This document shows, piece after piece, positions 1-8,503 of a DNA stretch of 64,000 nucleotides. This stretch comes from an uncultured Candidatus Actinomarina sp. Its GTDB lineage: Bacteria; Actinomycetota; Acidimicrobiia; Actinomarinales; Actinomarinaceae. The stretch lies in assembly GCA_902610815.1 (NCBI GenBank), contig CACLXG010000001.1, positions 405,573 to 469,572 of the forward strand, written 5' to 3'. A program made the position numbers and the translations under genes. How positions within the stretch are numbered: the first letter of the stretch is position 1; each line of letters begins with the position of its first letter. Under the pieces are notes generated by a model. That model made no database searches, was not told the origin of the DNA, and worked only from the letters and a program-made list of their open reading frames with translations.

Positions 1-336
1 AAACAATCAAGATCATTTACATATATTGATGATGTAACTGAATTATTAATTTTATGTAAAAGTGTAAATACTGACTGCACGCTAAATGTCGGAAATAATC
101 AAACTTCGACTTTAATAGAAGTTATTCAATATATTGAAGAAACAACTAATACAAAAGCAAATATTGATTACCAGGAACGAGCATACAAAGATCCAGATAT
201 CGTTTTGCCATGTTTAGAAAACACAAAAAATATTACAGGCTGGTCTCCTAAAACAGATATCAAGAGTGGAGTAGAAAATACTGTAAAATGGTATTTTGAA
301 AATAGAGATTTGATTAAGAATCTAAAATATTTGTAG
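1..336 (+). CDS. NAD-dependent epimerase/dehydratase, C-terminal fragment
   Basis: This is the last 111 codons of an extended short-chain dehydrogenase; the gene begins outside the window and ends at TAG 334-336. The opening residues SRSFTYIDDV are the hallmark stretch found just after the substrate loop in nucleotide-sugar epimerases and decarboxylases. The visible part is therefore the substrate-binding C-terminal domain, and the Rossmann domain is missing only because of the window edge. It probably modifies a nucleotide sugar for the glycan locus that follows. The next epimerase starts six bases after its stop, so the two are likely cotranscribed. The exact substrate cannot be told. Confidence 0.85.
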   Translation, partial: KQSRSFTYIDDVTELLILCKSVNTDCTLNVGNNQTSTLIEVIQYIEETTNTKANIDYQERAYKDPDIVLPCLENTKNITGWSPKTDIKSGVENTVKWYFENRDLIKNLKYL

Positions 337-341
337 GGTTT

Positions 342-1307
342 ATGAAAAAAATAATAGTAACTGGTGGTGCTGGATTTATAGGAACAAGTTTAGTAAAAGC
401 ATTGCTAAGAAATGATGTCGAAAAAATACTAATAATTGATGATCTTTCAACGGGTTCTAAATCAAATTTAGATAACTTTGTCTCAGATAACAAAATAGAA
501 TTCATTCATTCAAAAATTGAAGATATTGAAAATATAAACAAAGTATTTCAAAATTATGATTTTTGCTATCACCTTGCAGCAGGTGTTGGAGTTCAATATA
601 TTATGGATAATTTAAGTGATTCACTGCTAACGAATATTCTTGCTACCCATAAAGTTTTGGAGGCTTGCCAAGCCAATAATCTCCCAGTTTTATTAACTTC
701 AACATCTGAGGTGTACGGTGTCGCTGAAGATAAAGTTTGGACAGAGGAAACAAAAAGCTTAATTGGGCCTACTACAAAATTAAGATGGTCATACGCTGCA
801 TCAAAAATGATTGATGAGTTTATTGCTCTCTCTCTTTATGAAGAAAAAAAGGTTTCACCAATAATTGTTCGTTTATTTAATATAATTGGGCCTAATCAAC
901 TCTCAAAATTTGGAATGGTTGTTCCAAGATTTATTGAAGCTGCCATTAATGATGAAGATATATTAATTCATGGTGATGGTTCTCAATCCAGATCATTTAC
1001 TTGGGTAGATGATGTAGTTACCTATCTAATAAAACTTGCTGAGTTAAAAGCATATGGAGAAATATTTAATATTGGTCAAACAGAGGAAATTACAATAAAA
1101 GAACTTGCTGAGCTTATTATTGAAAAAAGCAATTCTAATTCAAAAATTATTTTTAAAAGTCATGAAGAAGTCTTTGGGAAGTCTTTTGAAGACCCAAATA
1201 GACGTACTCCTGGAATTAAGAAAATTGTTGAATTTACTGGAATTAAACCAAGTAAAAACATTGAATTTATGATTGAAAACATAATTAATTACAAACAAAA
1301 TAACTAG
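342..1307 (+). CDS. NAD-dependent epimerase/dehydratase (nucleotide-sugar)
   Basis: This 321-residue extended SDR enzyme acts on a nucleotide-activated sugar in the cytoplasm, typically a UDP-sugar 4-epimerase or dehydratase-type reaction. It has an intact NAD-binding GxxGxxG near residues 8-14 (TGGAGFIG), a catalytic YxxxK near residue 151 (YAASK) preceded by a Ser-rich strand, and the SRSFTWVDDV substrate-domain signature. Length is normal for the family. It lies between another epimerase and a glycosyltransferase on the same strand, so it belongs to the glycan operon. The product sugar is not predictable from sequence alone. Confidence 0.9.
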   Translation: MKKIIVTGGAGFIGTSLVKALLRNDVEKILIIDDLSTGSKSNLDNFVSDNKIEFIHSKIEDIENINKVFQNYDFCYHLAAGVGVQYIMDNLSDSLLTNILATHKVLEACQANNLPVLLTSTSEVYGVAEDKVWTEETKSLIGPTTKLRWSYAASKMIDEFIALSLYEEKKVSPIIVRLFNIIGPNQLSKFGMVVPRFIEAAINDEDILIHGDGSQSRSFTWVDDVVTYLIKLAELKAYGEIFNIGQTEEITIKELAELIIEKSNSNSKIIFKSHEEVFGKSFEDPNRRTPGIKKIVEFTGIKPSKNIEFMIENIINYKQNN

Positions 1308-1311
1308 TAAA

Positions 1312-2430
1312 GTGAATATTCTTATAACAACTGGAATATATCCTCCAGATGTTGGTGGTCCTGCAAGGTTTGTTCCATTAATTGCAGAAAAATTGTCTAA
1401 TAAAAATAAAGTAAAAGTTATTACTTTAAGTCAAGACCTGAGTAATTTGGACAAGCATGATTATCAAGTTATCAAGATTTTAAGAAAACAAAATAAATTT
1501 ATTAGATTTTTTAAAACAGTCTTTCTAATAGTCAAATTTGGAAGAAAGTCAGATATTATTTTCATCAATGGTTTGTGGCTTGAAACATATTTTGCGAACT
1601 TATTTATAAGAAAAAATACAATTAGAAAAATAGTAGGTGACCCGGTTTGGGAAAAGTATTATTCAAAATATAAAGTCACTGAAGAATTTGATGAATTTCA
1701 GTCAAAAAAATACAACATTTCAATAGAACTTTATAAGTTTTTTAGAAATGTTTCTATAAAGTCTGTCAATACAATAATTGTACCTTCAGATCATTTATCA
1801 AACTTTATAAAAAATATTGGCTTTTCTGGCGACTTAATGCAAATAAACAATGGAACAAAAAAAAGCAAAGATATTGAAAAAATATATGATGAAAATAATT
1901 TTTTAATTGTGAGTCGCCTAGTTAGGCATAAAAATATTGATCTTATAATCAAGTCATTTAATGATTTAAATAAACAAGATTCTTTAGACTTCAAACTAAA
2001 CATAATTGGTGAGGGGCCTGAATACAAAAATATTAAAAATCTTATAGAAAAATTCAACTTAAGTGACTCTATAAACCTTGTTGGCTCAAAATTTGGTAAT
2101 GAACTTGAAGAATATTATAAAAATTCAAATTACTTTTTACAAATATCAAGTTACGAAGGAATGCCCCATTCAATCCTTGAAGCAATGAATCATAAATTAA
2201 TTGTTATAGCATCTAAATTTGGAGGAAATTACGAACTTATTGGTAATAATGACTTTGGCTATATTGTTGAAAGTCTTGAAGTGGATCATGTTAAAGATTC
2301 TATAAAAAATGCAATTAATGATAGCCAAAATCAAACCATAGCCTCAAAAGGTAAAAATTTAGTAAATCAAGAATATAATATTGAAATAACCACACAAAAA
2401 TATGCTGAAGTAATTTTTAAAAATGAGTAA
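1312..2430 (+). CDS. GT4-family glycosyltransferase
   Basis: The predicted protein has 372 residues and a GT-B fold of the GT4 type. It should transfer a sugar from a nucleotide donor to a growing lipid-linked glycan at the inner face of the membrane. The N-terminus has the glycine-rich TGIYPPDVGGPAR stretch. The C-terminal half has a donor-binding segment (SRLVRHKNIDLII) and the EX7E motif (EGMPHSILE). The start is GTG, four bases after the upstream stop. The last eight bases overlap the next glycosyltransferase, indicating translational coupling. Donor and acceptor are unknown. Confidence 0.9.
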   Translation: MNILITTGIYPPDVGGPARFVPLIAEKLSNKNKVKVITLSQDLSNLDKHDYQVIKILRKQNKFIRFFKTVFLIVKFGRKSDIIFINGLWLETYFANLFIRKNTIRKIVGDPVWEKYYSKYKVTEEFDEFQSKKYNISIELYKFFRNVSIKSVNTIIVPSDHLSNFIKNIGFSGDLMQINNGTKKSKDIEKIYDENNFLIVSRLVRHKNIDLIIKSFNDLNKQDSLDFKLNIIGEGPEYKNIKNLIEKFNLSDSINLVGSKFGNELEEYYKNSNYFLQISSYEGMPHSILEAMNHKLIVIASKFGGNYELIGNNDFGYIVESLEVDHVKDSIKNAINDSQNQTIASKGKNLVNQEYNIEITTQKYAEVIFKNE

Positions 2431-3487
2431 GAAAAAAATACTATATTTAAACCTTTCGACTGACGAAAAAGATATATCTCTAGGATTTTCAAATTCTTGG
2501 CTGTCAAAGTTTGCTGATAAATTTGAAAGTGTGGATTTGATATCACTCAATAAATCTTCAAACAATCGAACCGAATTTAAAAATGTCAATATTTTTGGTA
2601 TTTCAGAATCAGAAAAGTTGTCAAGGATTCATAAATATTTAAAACTAAAAAACTTAGTCAAAGATTTAACCCAAAAGAATGATTACATCATATGTTTTTC
2701 ACACATGTCCCCTCTACTATCAATAATTGCTAATTGGTACAATAAAAACAAAAAGACAATATCAATTCTTTGGTACACTCATCCAATGCCAAAAGAGCTA
2801 ATTAAGAAAATTGTTTTATACATTAGTTTATTTTTCAATAATCAGATTGTTACAGCCTCTGAATCTTCATTTCCATATTTTTCAAAAAAAGTTAATGTAA
2901 TTGGTCATGCAATTGATTACGGCGCATTTTTAAATAAAAAAACAAATATTAGTAACAATGATTTTGTTATTTTAAGTAGAATTTCAAAATCAAAAAATTT
3001 GCAATTGAGTATTGATTGTTTTTTAAAAAGTAAATTCAATCAAGATTCAATCACAGTGATTGGAGATGCTGTAACAGATGCTGATATGGAATATAAAGCT
3101 TTCCTTACTGAAAAATATAGAACAAAAAACAATGTAATTTTTAAGGGCATGATTCCTCACAAAGAACTGCCTGATGTTTTGAGAAGTTATTCATATCATA
3201 TCAACTCAACTCCCCCAGGATTTTATGATAAGTCTGTTTTAGAAACGCTTGCTGCAGGTATATATAATTTTTATTTAAATGCTGACTACGATAAACACTT
3301 TGATCCAAAATCATTAAAGTATACAAAATTTTCATCTAAACAAAATTCATTAACTGATTTGCTGAACTCAGTTTATGAATTGAATGATAATAAGATTTTA
3401 GAAATTATTTCATTCGCACAAAACAGTGTCTCAAAAGAATCTGTAGAAACTATTTCCGATAGAGTTTTGTCTACAGTTGAGAACTAA
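2423..3487 (+). CDS. Glycosyltransferase (GT-B type)
   Basis: The protein has 354 residues. Its C-terminal half resembles GT4 donor domains: an LSRISKSKNLQLSIDCF segment followed by a shortened, divergent EX7E region around GFYDKSVLETLAAG. The N-terminal half is poorly conserved, as expected for the acceptor domain. It overlaps the preceding glycosyltransferase by eight bases. It ends convergently with the decarboxylase-like gene on the other strand, sharing 17 bases. The first acidic residue of the usual EX7E pair is not clearly present, so the catalytic arrangement may differ from its neighbour. Confidence 0.8.
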   Translation: MSKKKILYLNLSTDEKDISLGFSNSWLSKFADKFESVDLISLNKSSNNRTEFKNVNIFGISESEKLSRIHKYLKLKNLVKDLTQKNDYIICFSHMSPLLSIIANWYNKNKKTISILWYTHPMPKELIKKIVLYISLFFNNQIVTASESSFPYFSKKVNVIGHAIDYGAFLNKKTNISNNDFVILSRISKSKNLQLSIDCFLKSKFNQDSITVIGDAVTDADMEYKAFLTEKYRTKNNVIFKGMIPHKELPDVLRSYSYHINSTPPGFYDKSVLETLAAGIYNFYLNADYDKHFDPKSLKYTKFSSKQNSLTDLLNSVYELNDNKILEIISFAQNSVSKESVETISDRVLSTVEN

Positions 3488-4400
3488 CCCAATCTATAGT
3501 TTTAGTTAATCCATCCTCTAGCTTTACTTTAGGCTCCCAGTTAAGCAATGTTTTAGCTTTAGTAATATCTGGTTTTCTTTGTTTGGGATCGTCTTGAGGT
3601 AAGTCTTTATTGATTAATTTTGAATTTGAATTTGTAATTTCTATTATTTTTGATGCAAGTTCATTAATAGTAATTTCAGTTGGATTACCAATGTTGAATA
3701 CATCATTATGCTCAGATTCCATTAAAGAAACAATGCCGTTTACAGTATCTTGGACGTAGGAAAAGCTTCTTGTTTGAGATCCATCACCGTACACTGTCAA
3801 ATCTTCACCTTTTAAGGCTTGAACTATAAAATTTGTTACAACTCTTCCATCATTTAATTGCATTCTTGGTCCATAAGTATTAAAGATTCTAACTACTTTT
3901 GTTTGAAGATTATATGTTCTGCTGTAAGTTGCCGTAGCCGCCTCAGCAAATCTTTTTGCTTCATCGTACATACTTCTCTCTCCATTGGGGTTCACATTAC
4001 CCCAGTATTCTTCACTCTGTGGTGAAACTTCAGGATCACCGTATATTTCCGATGTTGAAGCTAGTAGATAATCAGCATTCTTTACTTTTGCTAGTCCTAA
4101 AGTGTTAATGGTACCAATACTTCCAGCTTTTAGTGTGTTTACTGGATTTTCTTGATATGCAATCGGTGATGCTGCACTTGCAAAATGAAAAATAAAATCA
4201 ATTTCTTCAGAAATATCTATATGATCTTGCACATCATGTTGAATAAATTTTACATTTTTGTATTCCAGCAGATGCTCTATGTTGTTCTTATTTCCTGTAA
4301 GCAAATTATCCAATAGAATCAAATCATGATTCTTTTCAAAAAGGGTATCAGCTAAATGAGAACATACAAATCCCGCCCCTCCTGTAATTAAAATATTCAA
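3471..4400 (-). CDS. UDP-glucuronate decarboxylase-like SDR enzyme
   Basis: This 309-residue extended SDR protein is most like UDP-glucuronate decarboxylase (UDP-xylose synthase). It has YDEAK at residues 145-149, the RIFNTYGPRM strand and the SRSFSYVQD signature. Its placement two bases after UDP-glucose dehydrogenase fits, because that enzyme makes the substrate. The start is TTG at 4400 with GGAG five bases upstream. One oddity is that the N-terminal dinucleotide motif reads TGGAGFVC, with Cys13 where the family has the third glycine of GxxGxxG. The remaining active-site residues look intact, so activity with altered NAD binding is possible. An epimerase or dehydratase role is the alternative. 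Confidence 0.8.
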   Translation of the reverse strand: MNILITGGAGFVCSHLADTLFEKNHDLILLDNLLTGNKNNIEHLLEYKNVKFIQHDVQDHIDISEEIDFIFHFASAASPIAYQENPVNTLKAGSIGTINTLGLAKVKNADYLLASTSEIYGDPEVSPQSEEYWGNVNPNGERSMYDEAKRFAEAATATYSRTYNLQTKVVRIFNTYGPRMQLNDGRVVTNFIVQALKGEDLTVYGDGSQTRSFSYVQDTVNGIVSLMESEHNDVFNIGNPTEITINELASKIIEITNSNSKLINKDLPQDDPKQRKPDITKAKTLLNWEPKVKLEDGLTKTIDWVSSQL

Positions 4401-4401
4401 T

Positions 4402-5601
4402 TTAACTCCATGGATAATAAATTACACAGCTATTTTTGGAACAAAATTTATTAAGTTCACTACTGAATTCATCTTTTTGTGGGTACATAATTGAAACAAG
4501 TGAATTTGGTGCAATATCATTAATACTTGATACATGCGAATATTCTGGTACCTGAATCTGTTGATCTAAAATAATAACTTCAATTTCCATTTTTGAGAGT
4601 ATTTTATAAATATCTATAGTTGGAGAATTTCTTAAATCATCCGTGTCTTCCTTAAATGCAGCACCTACTAAATAAATTTTTTCTAAATTATTGCTTTGTT
4701 TTAATGATATTAATTGATTTACAGTCCACTTAAGATGTTCATCATTTGATTCAATTATATTTGATATTAAAGGTAGATTTAATTCATTTTTATTATAAAA
4801 ATTATTAACTTCGATAAGATCTTTAGGAAAGCATGAACCGCCCCATGAAGGAGATGGTCTAAAGTAATGTAATCCGATTCTGGTATCTAGTCCAACTCCT
4901 TTTAATACATCTTGAAGATTTGCATTTGAATACTCAACTAATCTTGTTGCTTCATTTGCAAATGAAAGCCTCATAGGTAAATAAGTATTAGCAAGATATT
5001 TAATTAACTGAGAACTTATTGGGTCAGTAATAATTATTTCAGCATCATAGCTGCTGTATAATTGCTCCAGCTTCTTAACTTTCTCTTGATTTAATCCACC
5101 TATTACAACTCTATCAGGATTAAAAAAATCATAAACTGCGCTTCCTTCTCTTAAAAATTCCGGATTAAAAGTTAAAAGATTTCTATCGTAACCCACATTT
5201 TTACAAACATTTTCAATTTCATATGGAGGTATAGTAGATTTTACTGTGATTGTAATATCTTTATTTTCAAGTTTTGAAATCTCTGTAATTGCTGATTCTA
5301 AAAATTTTGTATCGACAGAGTTAGTTTCAAGATTATTTGGTGTTTGAACACATATAAATACAATGTCAGTTTCATCCCATTTAAGATCAATATAATTTTC
5401 ATGAAATGACATACGATTAAAATTTTCTTCCTTTGAAAAATACTCATCAAGGCCAGGCTCAAAAAAAGGTAACTCTTTATTCGCTAACTTATTAATTTTT
5501 TTGGAATCTAAATCGATAAAGGAAATATGGTGACCTTGTTCGGCAAAGCCAACACCTGTTACTAATCCAACATAGCCTGTTCCCACTATGACAATGTTCA
5601 T
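4402..5601 (-). CDS. ugd: UDP-glucose 6-dehydrogenase
   Basis: The enzyme oxidises UDP-glucose to UDP-glucuronate using two NAD+. From the ATG at 5601 it has 399 residues, beginning with the Rossmann motif VGTGYVGL. The catalytic cysteine lies in GGSCFPKDL near residue 257, and the central NEATRLVEYSNAN helix and C-terminal UDP-binding domain are present. An in-frame TTG at 5619 would add six residues, but the family normally begins just before the Rossmann strand, so ATG is preferred. The decarboxylase-like gene follows after one base; together they make UDP-glucuronate and possibly UDP-xylose. A GDP-mannose dehydrogenase assignment is less likely. Confidence 0.92.
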   Translation of the reverse strand: MNIVIVGTGYVGLVTGVGFAEQGHHISFIDLDSKKINKLANKELPFFEPGLDEYFSKEENFNRMSFHENYIDLKWDETDIVFICVQTPNNLETNSVDTKFLESAITEISKLENKDITITVKSTIPPYEIENVCKNVGYDRNLLTFNPEFLREGSAVYDFFNPDRVVIGGLNQEKVKKLEQLYSSYDAEIIITDPISSQLIKYLANTYLPMRLSFANEATRLVEYSNANLQDVLKGVGLDTRIGLHYFRPSPSWGGSCFPKDLIEVNNFYNKNELNLPLISNIIESNDEHLKWTVNQLISLKQSNNLEKIYLVGAAFKEDTDDLRNSPTIDIYKILSKMEIEVIILDQQIQVPEYSHVSSINDIAPNSLVSIMYPQKDEFSSELNKFCSKNSCVIYYPWS

Positions 5602-5632
5602 ATTATGCAATGTTAACAATTTATAGTTTTAA

Positions 5633-5638
5633 TATGAT
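5633..5638 (+). promoter_or_regulatory. Putative -10 box of a leaderless gene
   Basis: TATGAT lies five bases before the ATG at 5644, so transcription would start at or next to the start codon. No Shine-Dalgarno sequence is visible. No convincing -35 element was found, so this rests on position and sequence only. Confidence 0.4.
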
Positions 5639-5643
5639 AAGTA

Positions 5644-6714
5644 ATGATAAATTATATAGCTCATTGGGATTGGATATTGACAAAATCGCGTGGATCGATT
5701 GTAGAAAGTATTGAAGATCGTGAATTTAGGTCTATATGCCCTATTGAGAACAAGACTTTGTTATCTAGATATTATAAAGACAGTATTGACTGGGAAATTA
5801 ATAGAAAAAATAGTTTTAGATTAAATGGCATATTTAAGTTAATTAAAATACTAAGGACCTTAGAAGATAATTCAATTGTTCATGTTTTTACTTTAAAATC
5901 TGGCTTTATTTATATCATTTCTAAATTATTTGTTAAAAAAGAATTTAAAGCAATTCTTTCTATTACGGGATTGGGGTATTTATTTAGTCAAAAAGCTTCG
6001 GCTAAAATGTTGAAGACATTTCTAAGACCAGTATTTTACTTATGTATTAATAAAATATATGAAGTAATTATTTTTCAAAATGTAGATGATCAGAATACTT
6101 TTCTTGATTATTCAAGATTTAAAAATAAAACTGAGCTTATAAAAAGTTCGGGTATAGATACTGAAAAGTATGAATTAAAAAATAAATTTAATAACACTCT
6201 AAAAGTTATTTTTGCTTCAAGGTTGTTAAAAGATAAAGGTATCAATAAATTTACAGAATTAGCAAAATCTTTACAAGATAGTAATTTAGAATTTTTCATT
6301 GCTGGTGATGTAGATCTTGGAAATCCTGAATCTCTTAATGAAAGCGAATTAGAAGAATTAAAGAAATTAAATTATATTCACTATCTAGGGTTTATAGATG
6401 TTGAAAAAGAGATACATAAATATGACGTTCTAGTATCTTTATCTACTCATGAAGGTTTTTCTAGAATTTTATTAGAATCATCTTTTGTAGGGCTTTATAT
6501 TGTAAGCTTGGAAAATAATGGCACTAAGTTTATTTCTGAACTTGAAAATTCAGAACTTATTACAACTTTACGTATTGATAGTTTTATAAAAGTACTTGAA
6601 AATTTAAAAGAAAATGAATTAGAGCCAAGTTCTAAAAATCGTGAATTCATCAGAAAAAATTTCTCTACTAATGAAGTTGCTAAACAATTTAAAAATATTT
6701 ATGAGCGAATTTAA
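5644..6714 (+). CDS. GT4-family glycosyltransferase
   Basis: The predicted protein has 356 residues and should add a sugar to a lipid-linked intermediate. It shows the GT4 C-terminal hallmarks: an ASRLLKDKGINKF donor-binding strand, the acidic FIAGDVDLGNP turn, and EX7E within THEGFSRILLES. The architecture resembles polysaccharide-locus enzymes that act right after the initiating transferase. That fits with the WecA/MraY-like gene whose ATG overlaps this stop codon by one base. It is transcribed divergently from ugd, and its own start may be leaderless. Donor sugar unknown. Confidence 0.9.
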   Translation: MINYIAHWDWILTKSRGSIVESIEDREFRSICPIENKTLLSRYYKDSIDWEINRKNSFRLNGIFKLIKILRTLEDNSIVHVFTLKSGFIYIISKLFVKKEFKAILSITGLGYLFSQKASAKMLKTFLRPVFYLCINKIYEVIIFQNVDDQNTFLDYSRFKNKTELIKSSGIDTEKYELKNKFNNTLKVIFASRLLKDKGINKFTELAKSLQDSNLEFFIAGDVDLGNPESLNESELEELKKLNYIHYLGFIDVEKEIHKYDVLVSLSTHEGFSRILLESSFVGLYIVSLENNGTKFISELENSELITTLRIDSFIKVLENLKENELEPSSKNREFIRKNFSTNEVAKQFKNIYERI

Positions 6715-7748
6715 TGAATAATTTTCAAATAAATATATATTATTCAGCATTATCTGCACTTAGCTTATCAATTATCTTAAATTATTTAATTTTTACTCTA
6801 ACTAAAAATATAAATTATCGAAATAATATTGAAGAAGTAAGGCTTTCAAAAAGAAATGTGCCGCCTTTAGGTGGCATTGCAATTGCTCTAGCTTTCTTAA
6901 TTTCTGTAAGACTTCTTGGACAGGCTGATTCAAATTTTTTAACTATAGGTTTGTTTGGAGTTGCAATTGCTTTGTTAGGTGTATTTGATGATTTTTTTAA
7001 TCTTAACTGGAAAGTAAAACTTTTTTTTCAAATTTTGTTTGTTATTGTTCCAATTGCTTTATTAAATGTATTTTTAAACTTTGAATCAATGATTGGCTTA
7101 GATTTAAACAATTCATTAAATATTTTTATTTCAACATTATGGATAGTTCTTTTGATCAATTCGATTAATTTTATTGATAATATGGACGGTTTAGCTGTTG
7201 TTGTTACTGGCGGAATAAGTATTCAAATTGTAATGCTTACCTATATTTTTTCACAAAATAAGTTAACAGACATATCAATTATTTTGCTTTTTACAATGCT
7301 AGGTTTTTTTGTTTTCAATTTTCCTCCCGCAAAGTTATATCTTGGAGATTCTGGAAGCCTCTTTATCGGTTTTCTTCTTGGATTTATAAGTATTTTGTTT
7401 ACTTGGAATAATGCCGACAACCAGATCCTTAGCTATGTCATAAGTCCAATTATATTATTCTTCACAATTCCACTGTTAGATTTCTTTGTAATTATGCATT
7501 ACCGTATATCAAATAAACTTTCTCCGACAACTGGAGGAACTGACCATATTTCTCATAGATTGCTTGCTTTAGGATTTCCTGAAAAAAAAGTACTTTTTCT
7601 ATTTTTCATTTATTCTGTTTTAAACTTTATATTAATTATTTGCTTTGTAATGCTTGAAGGTTGGTTATCAGTGTTTTCGTTTTTTCTTTATTTAGTGCAA
7701 TTAATGGCAATGTTTAATTATTTAAAAAAATTAAAAATATTAAATTAA
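6714..7748 (+). CDS. WecA/MraY-family undecaprenyl-phosphate sugar-1-phosphate transferase
   Basis: This polytopic membrane protein of 344 residues should start glycan synthesis by moving a sugar-1-phosphate, usually GlcNAc-1-P, from a UDP-sugar to the polyprenyl-phosphate carrier. Visible family motifs include the basic RLSKRNVPPLGG loop, FDDFFNLNWKVKL, the Mg-binding NFIDNMDGLA, LGDSGS, and the cytosolic GGTDHISHRLL loop. About ten hydrophobic segments are evident. The HISHRL loop is more like WecA/TagO than MraY, and there is no division-cluster context, so a secondary-polymer role is inferred. It overlaps the convergent pyrophosphorylase by nine bases. Confidence 0.9.
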   Translation: MNNFQINIYYSALSALSLSIILNYLIFTLTKNINYRNNIEEVRLSKRNVPPLGGIAIALAFLISVRLLGQADSNFLTIGLFGVAIALLGVFDDFFNLNWKVKLFFQILFVIVPIALLNVFLNFESMIGLDLNNSLNIFISTLWIVLLINSINFIDNMDGLAVVVTGGISIQIVMLTYIFSQNKLTDISIILLFTMLGFFVFNFPPAKLYLGDSGSLFIGFLLGFISILFTWNNADNQILSYVISPIILFFTIPLLDFFVIMHYRISNKLSPTTGGTDHISHRLLALGFPEKKVLFLFFIYSVLNFILIICFVMLEGWLSVFSFFLYLVQLMAMFNYLKKLKILN

Positions 7749-8465
7749 TTTTTCTTCCAAATCAATAATCCGTTCTGGGGTGCCTGCATCTATCCACCAA
7801 GTATCCAAATTTATACTGGAACATTTTCCTTCATTAATATATAGATTTATTAAATCAGTAATTTCATACTCTCCCCTGTCGGACGGTTTTAATTCATCAA
7901 TCTTTTTCATACATGTTGAATCAAAGATATATAATCCCACTACCGCGTTGTTGCTTTTAGGTTCTTTCGGTTTTTCCTCAATCTGAATTACCTTATTTCT
8001 TGAATCAGTAACAGCTACTCCAAACTCCTCAGGATTTGTTACTTCTTTTGTAAAAATAATTGAATTTTTATCTAAGGTAAAAAGTTCTTCAAAATTGATG
8101 TTTTCTATTGGATTTTTACCAAAGAAATTATCTCCAAGAACAAAAACTACTTGGTCCCCATCATTAACGTAAGATTTTGCCTGTTTTAATGCGTGCGATA
8201 TTCCAAGCTGTTCAGATTGAATTGCATACTCAATATTGTATTTTTCATTGATTTGACTTGTTTCATTTCTTATAAGGGCGTCAAAAGAAGGATTTGTGAT
8301 TACTACAAAATCTTTTAACCCCCAGCTAATTAATTGCTCTAATTGTTGGAGTATCATTGATTTTGAATTTACTTTTAAAAGAATTTTAGTTGATTGATTG
8401 CCTCTAAAACCTTGTAGCCTGGTGCCAAGACCACCTGCTGCGATAATACATTTAATAGCTCCCAC
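7740..8465 (-). CDS. NDP-sugar pyrophosphorylase (sugar-1-phosphate nucleotidyltransferase)
   Basis: This 241-residue cytoplasmic enzyme should activate a sugar-1-phosphate with NTP. The N-terminus carries the nucleotide-binding signature IIAAGGLGTRL. The metal and substrate region FVLGDNFFG and a late WWIDAGTPERI segment resemble RmlA-type glucose-1-phosphate thymidylyltransferases. It lacks the C-terminal left-handed helix of GlmU. The first lysine of the classical signature is displaced, with KILLKV following. The start is GTG at 8465, eight bases after a TATAAT box, so the mRNA is probably leaderless. dTTP and UTP specificity cannot be distinguished. Confidence 0.85.
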   Translation of the reverse strand: MGAIKCIIAAGGLGTRLQGFRGNQSTKILLKVNSKSMILQQLEQLISWGLKDFVVITNPSFDALIRNETSQINEKYNIEYAIQSEQLGISHALKQAKSYVNDGDQVVFVLGDNFFGKNPIENINFEELFTLDKNSIIFTKEVTNPEEFGVAVTDSRNKVIQIEEKPKEPKSNNAVVGLYIFDSTCMKKIDELKPSDRGEYEITDLINLYINEGKCSSINLDTWWIDAGTPERIIDLEEKLI

Positions 8466-8473
8466 AATGTTTA

Positions 8474-8479
8474 ATTATA
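8474..8479 (-). promoter_or_regulatory. Consensus -10 box for the NDP-sugar pyrophosphorylase gene
   Basis: A perfect TATAAT on the minus strand ends eight bases before the GTG start at 8465, placing the expected transcription start at or beside the start codon. This is the best leaderless promoter candidate in the window. Confidence 0.5.
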
Positions 8480-8483
8480 TAGT

Positions 8484-8489
8484 TATACT
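8484..8489 (+). promoter_or_regulatory. Putative -10 box for the LCP-family gene
   Basis: TATACT lies 14 bases upstream of the ATG at 8504, predicting a leader of about seven bases. The region is a divergent promoter shared with the pyrophosphorylase gene. The -35 element is not clear. Confidence 0.4.
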
Positions 8490-8503
8490 AGTTTTTTAAA
8501 AGA

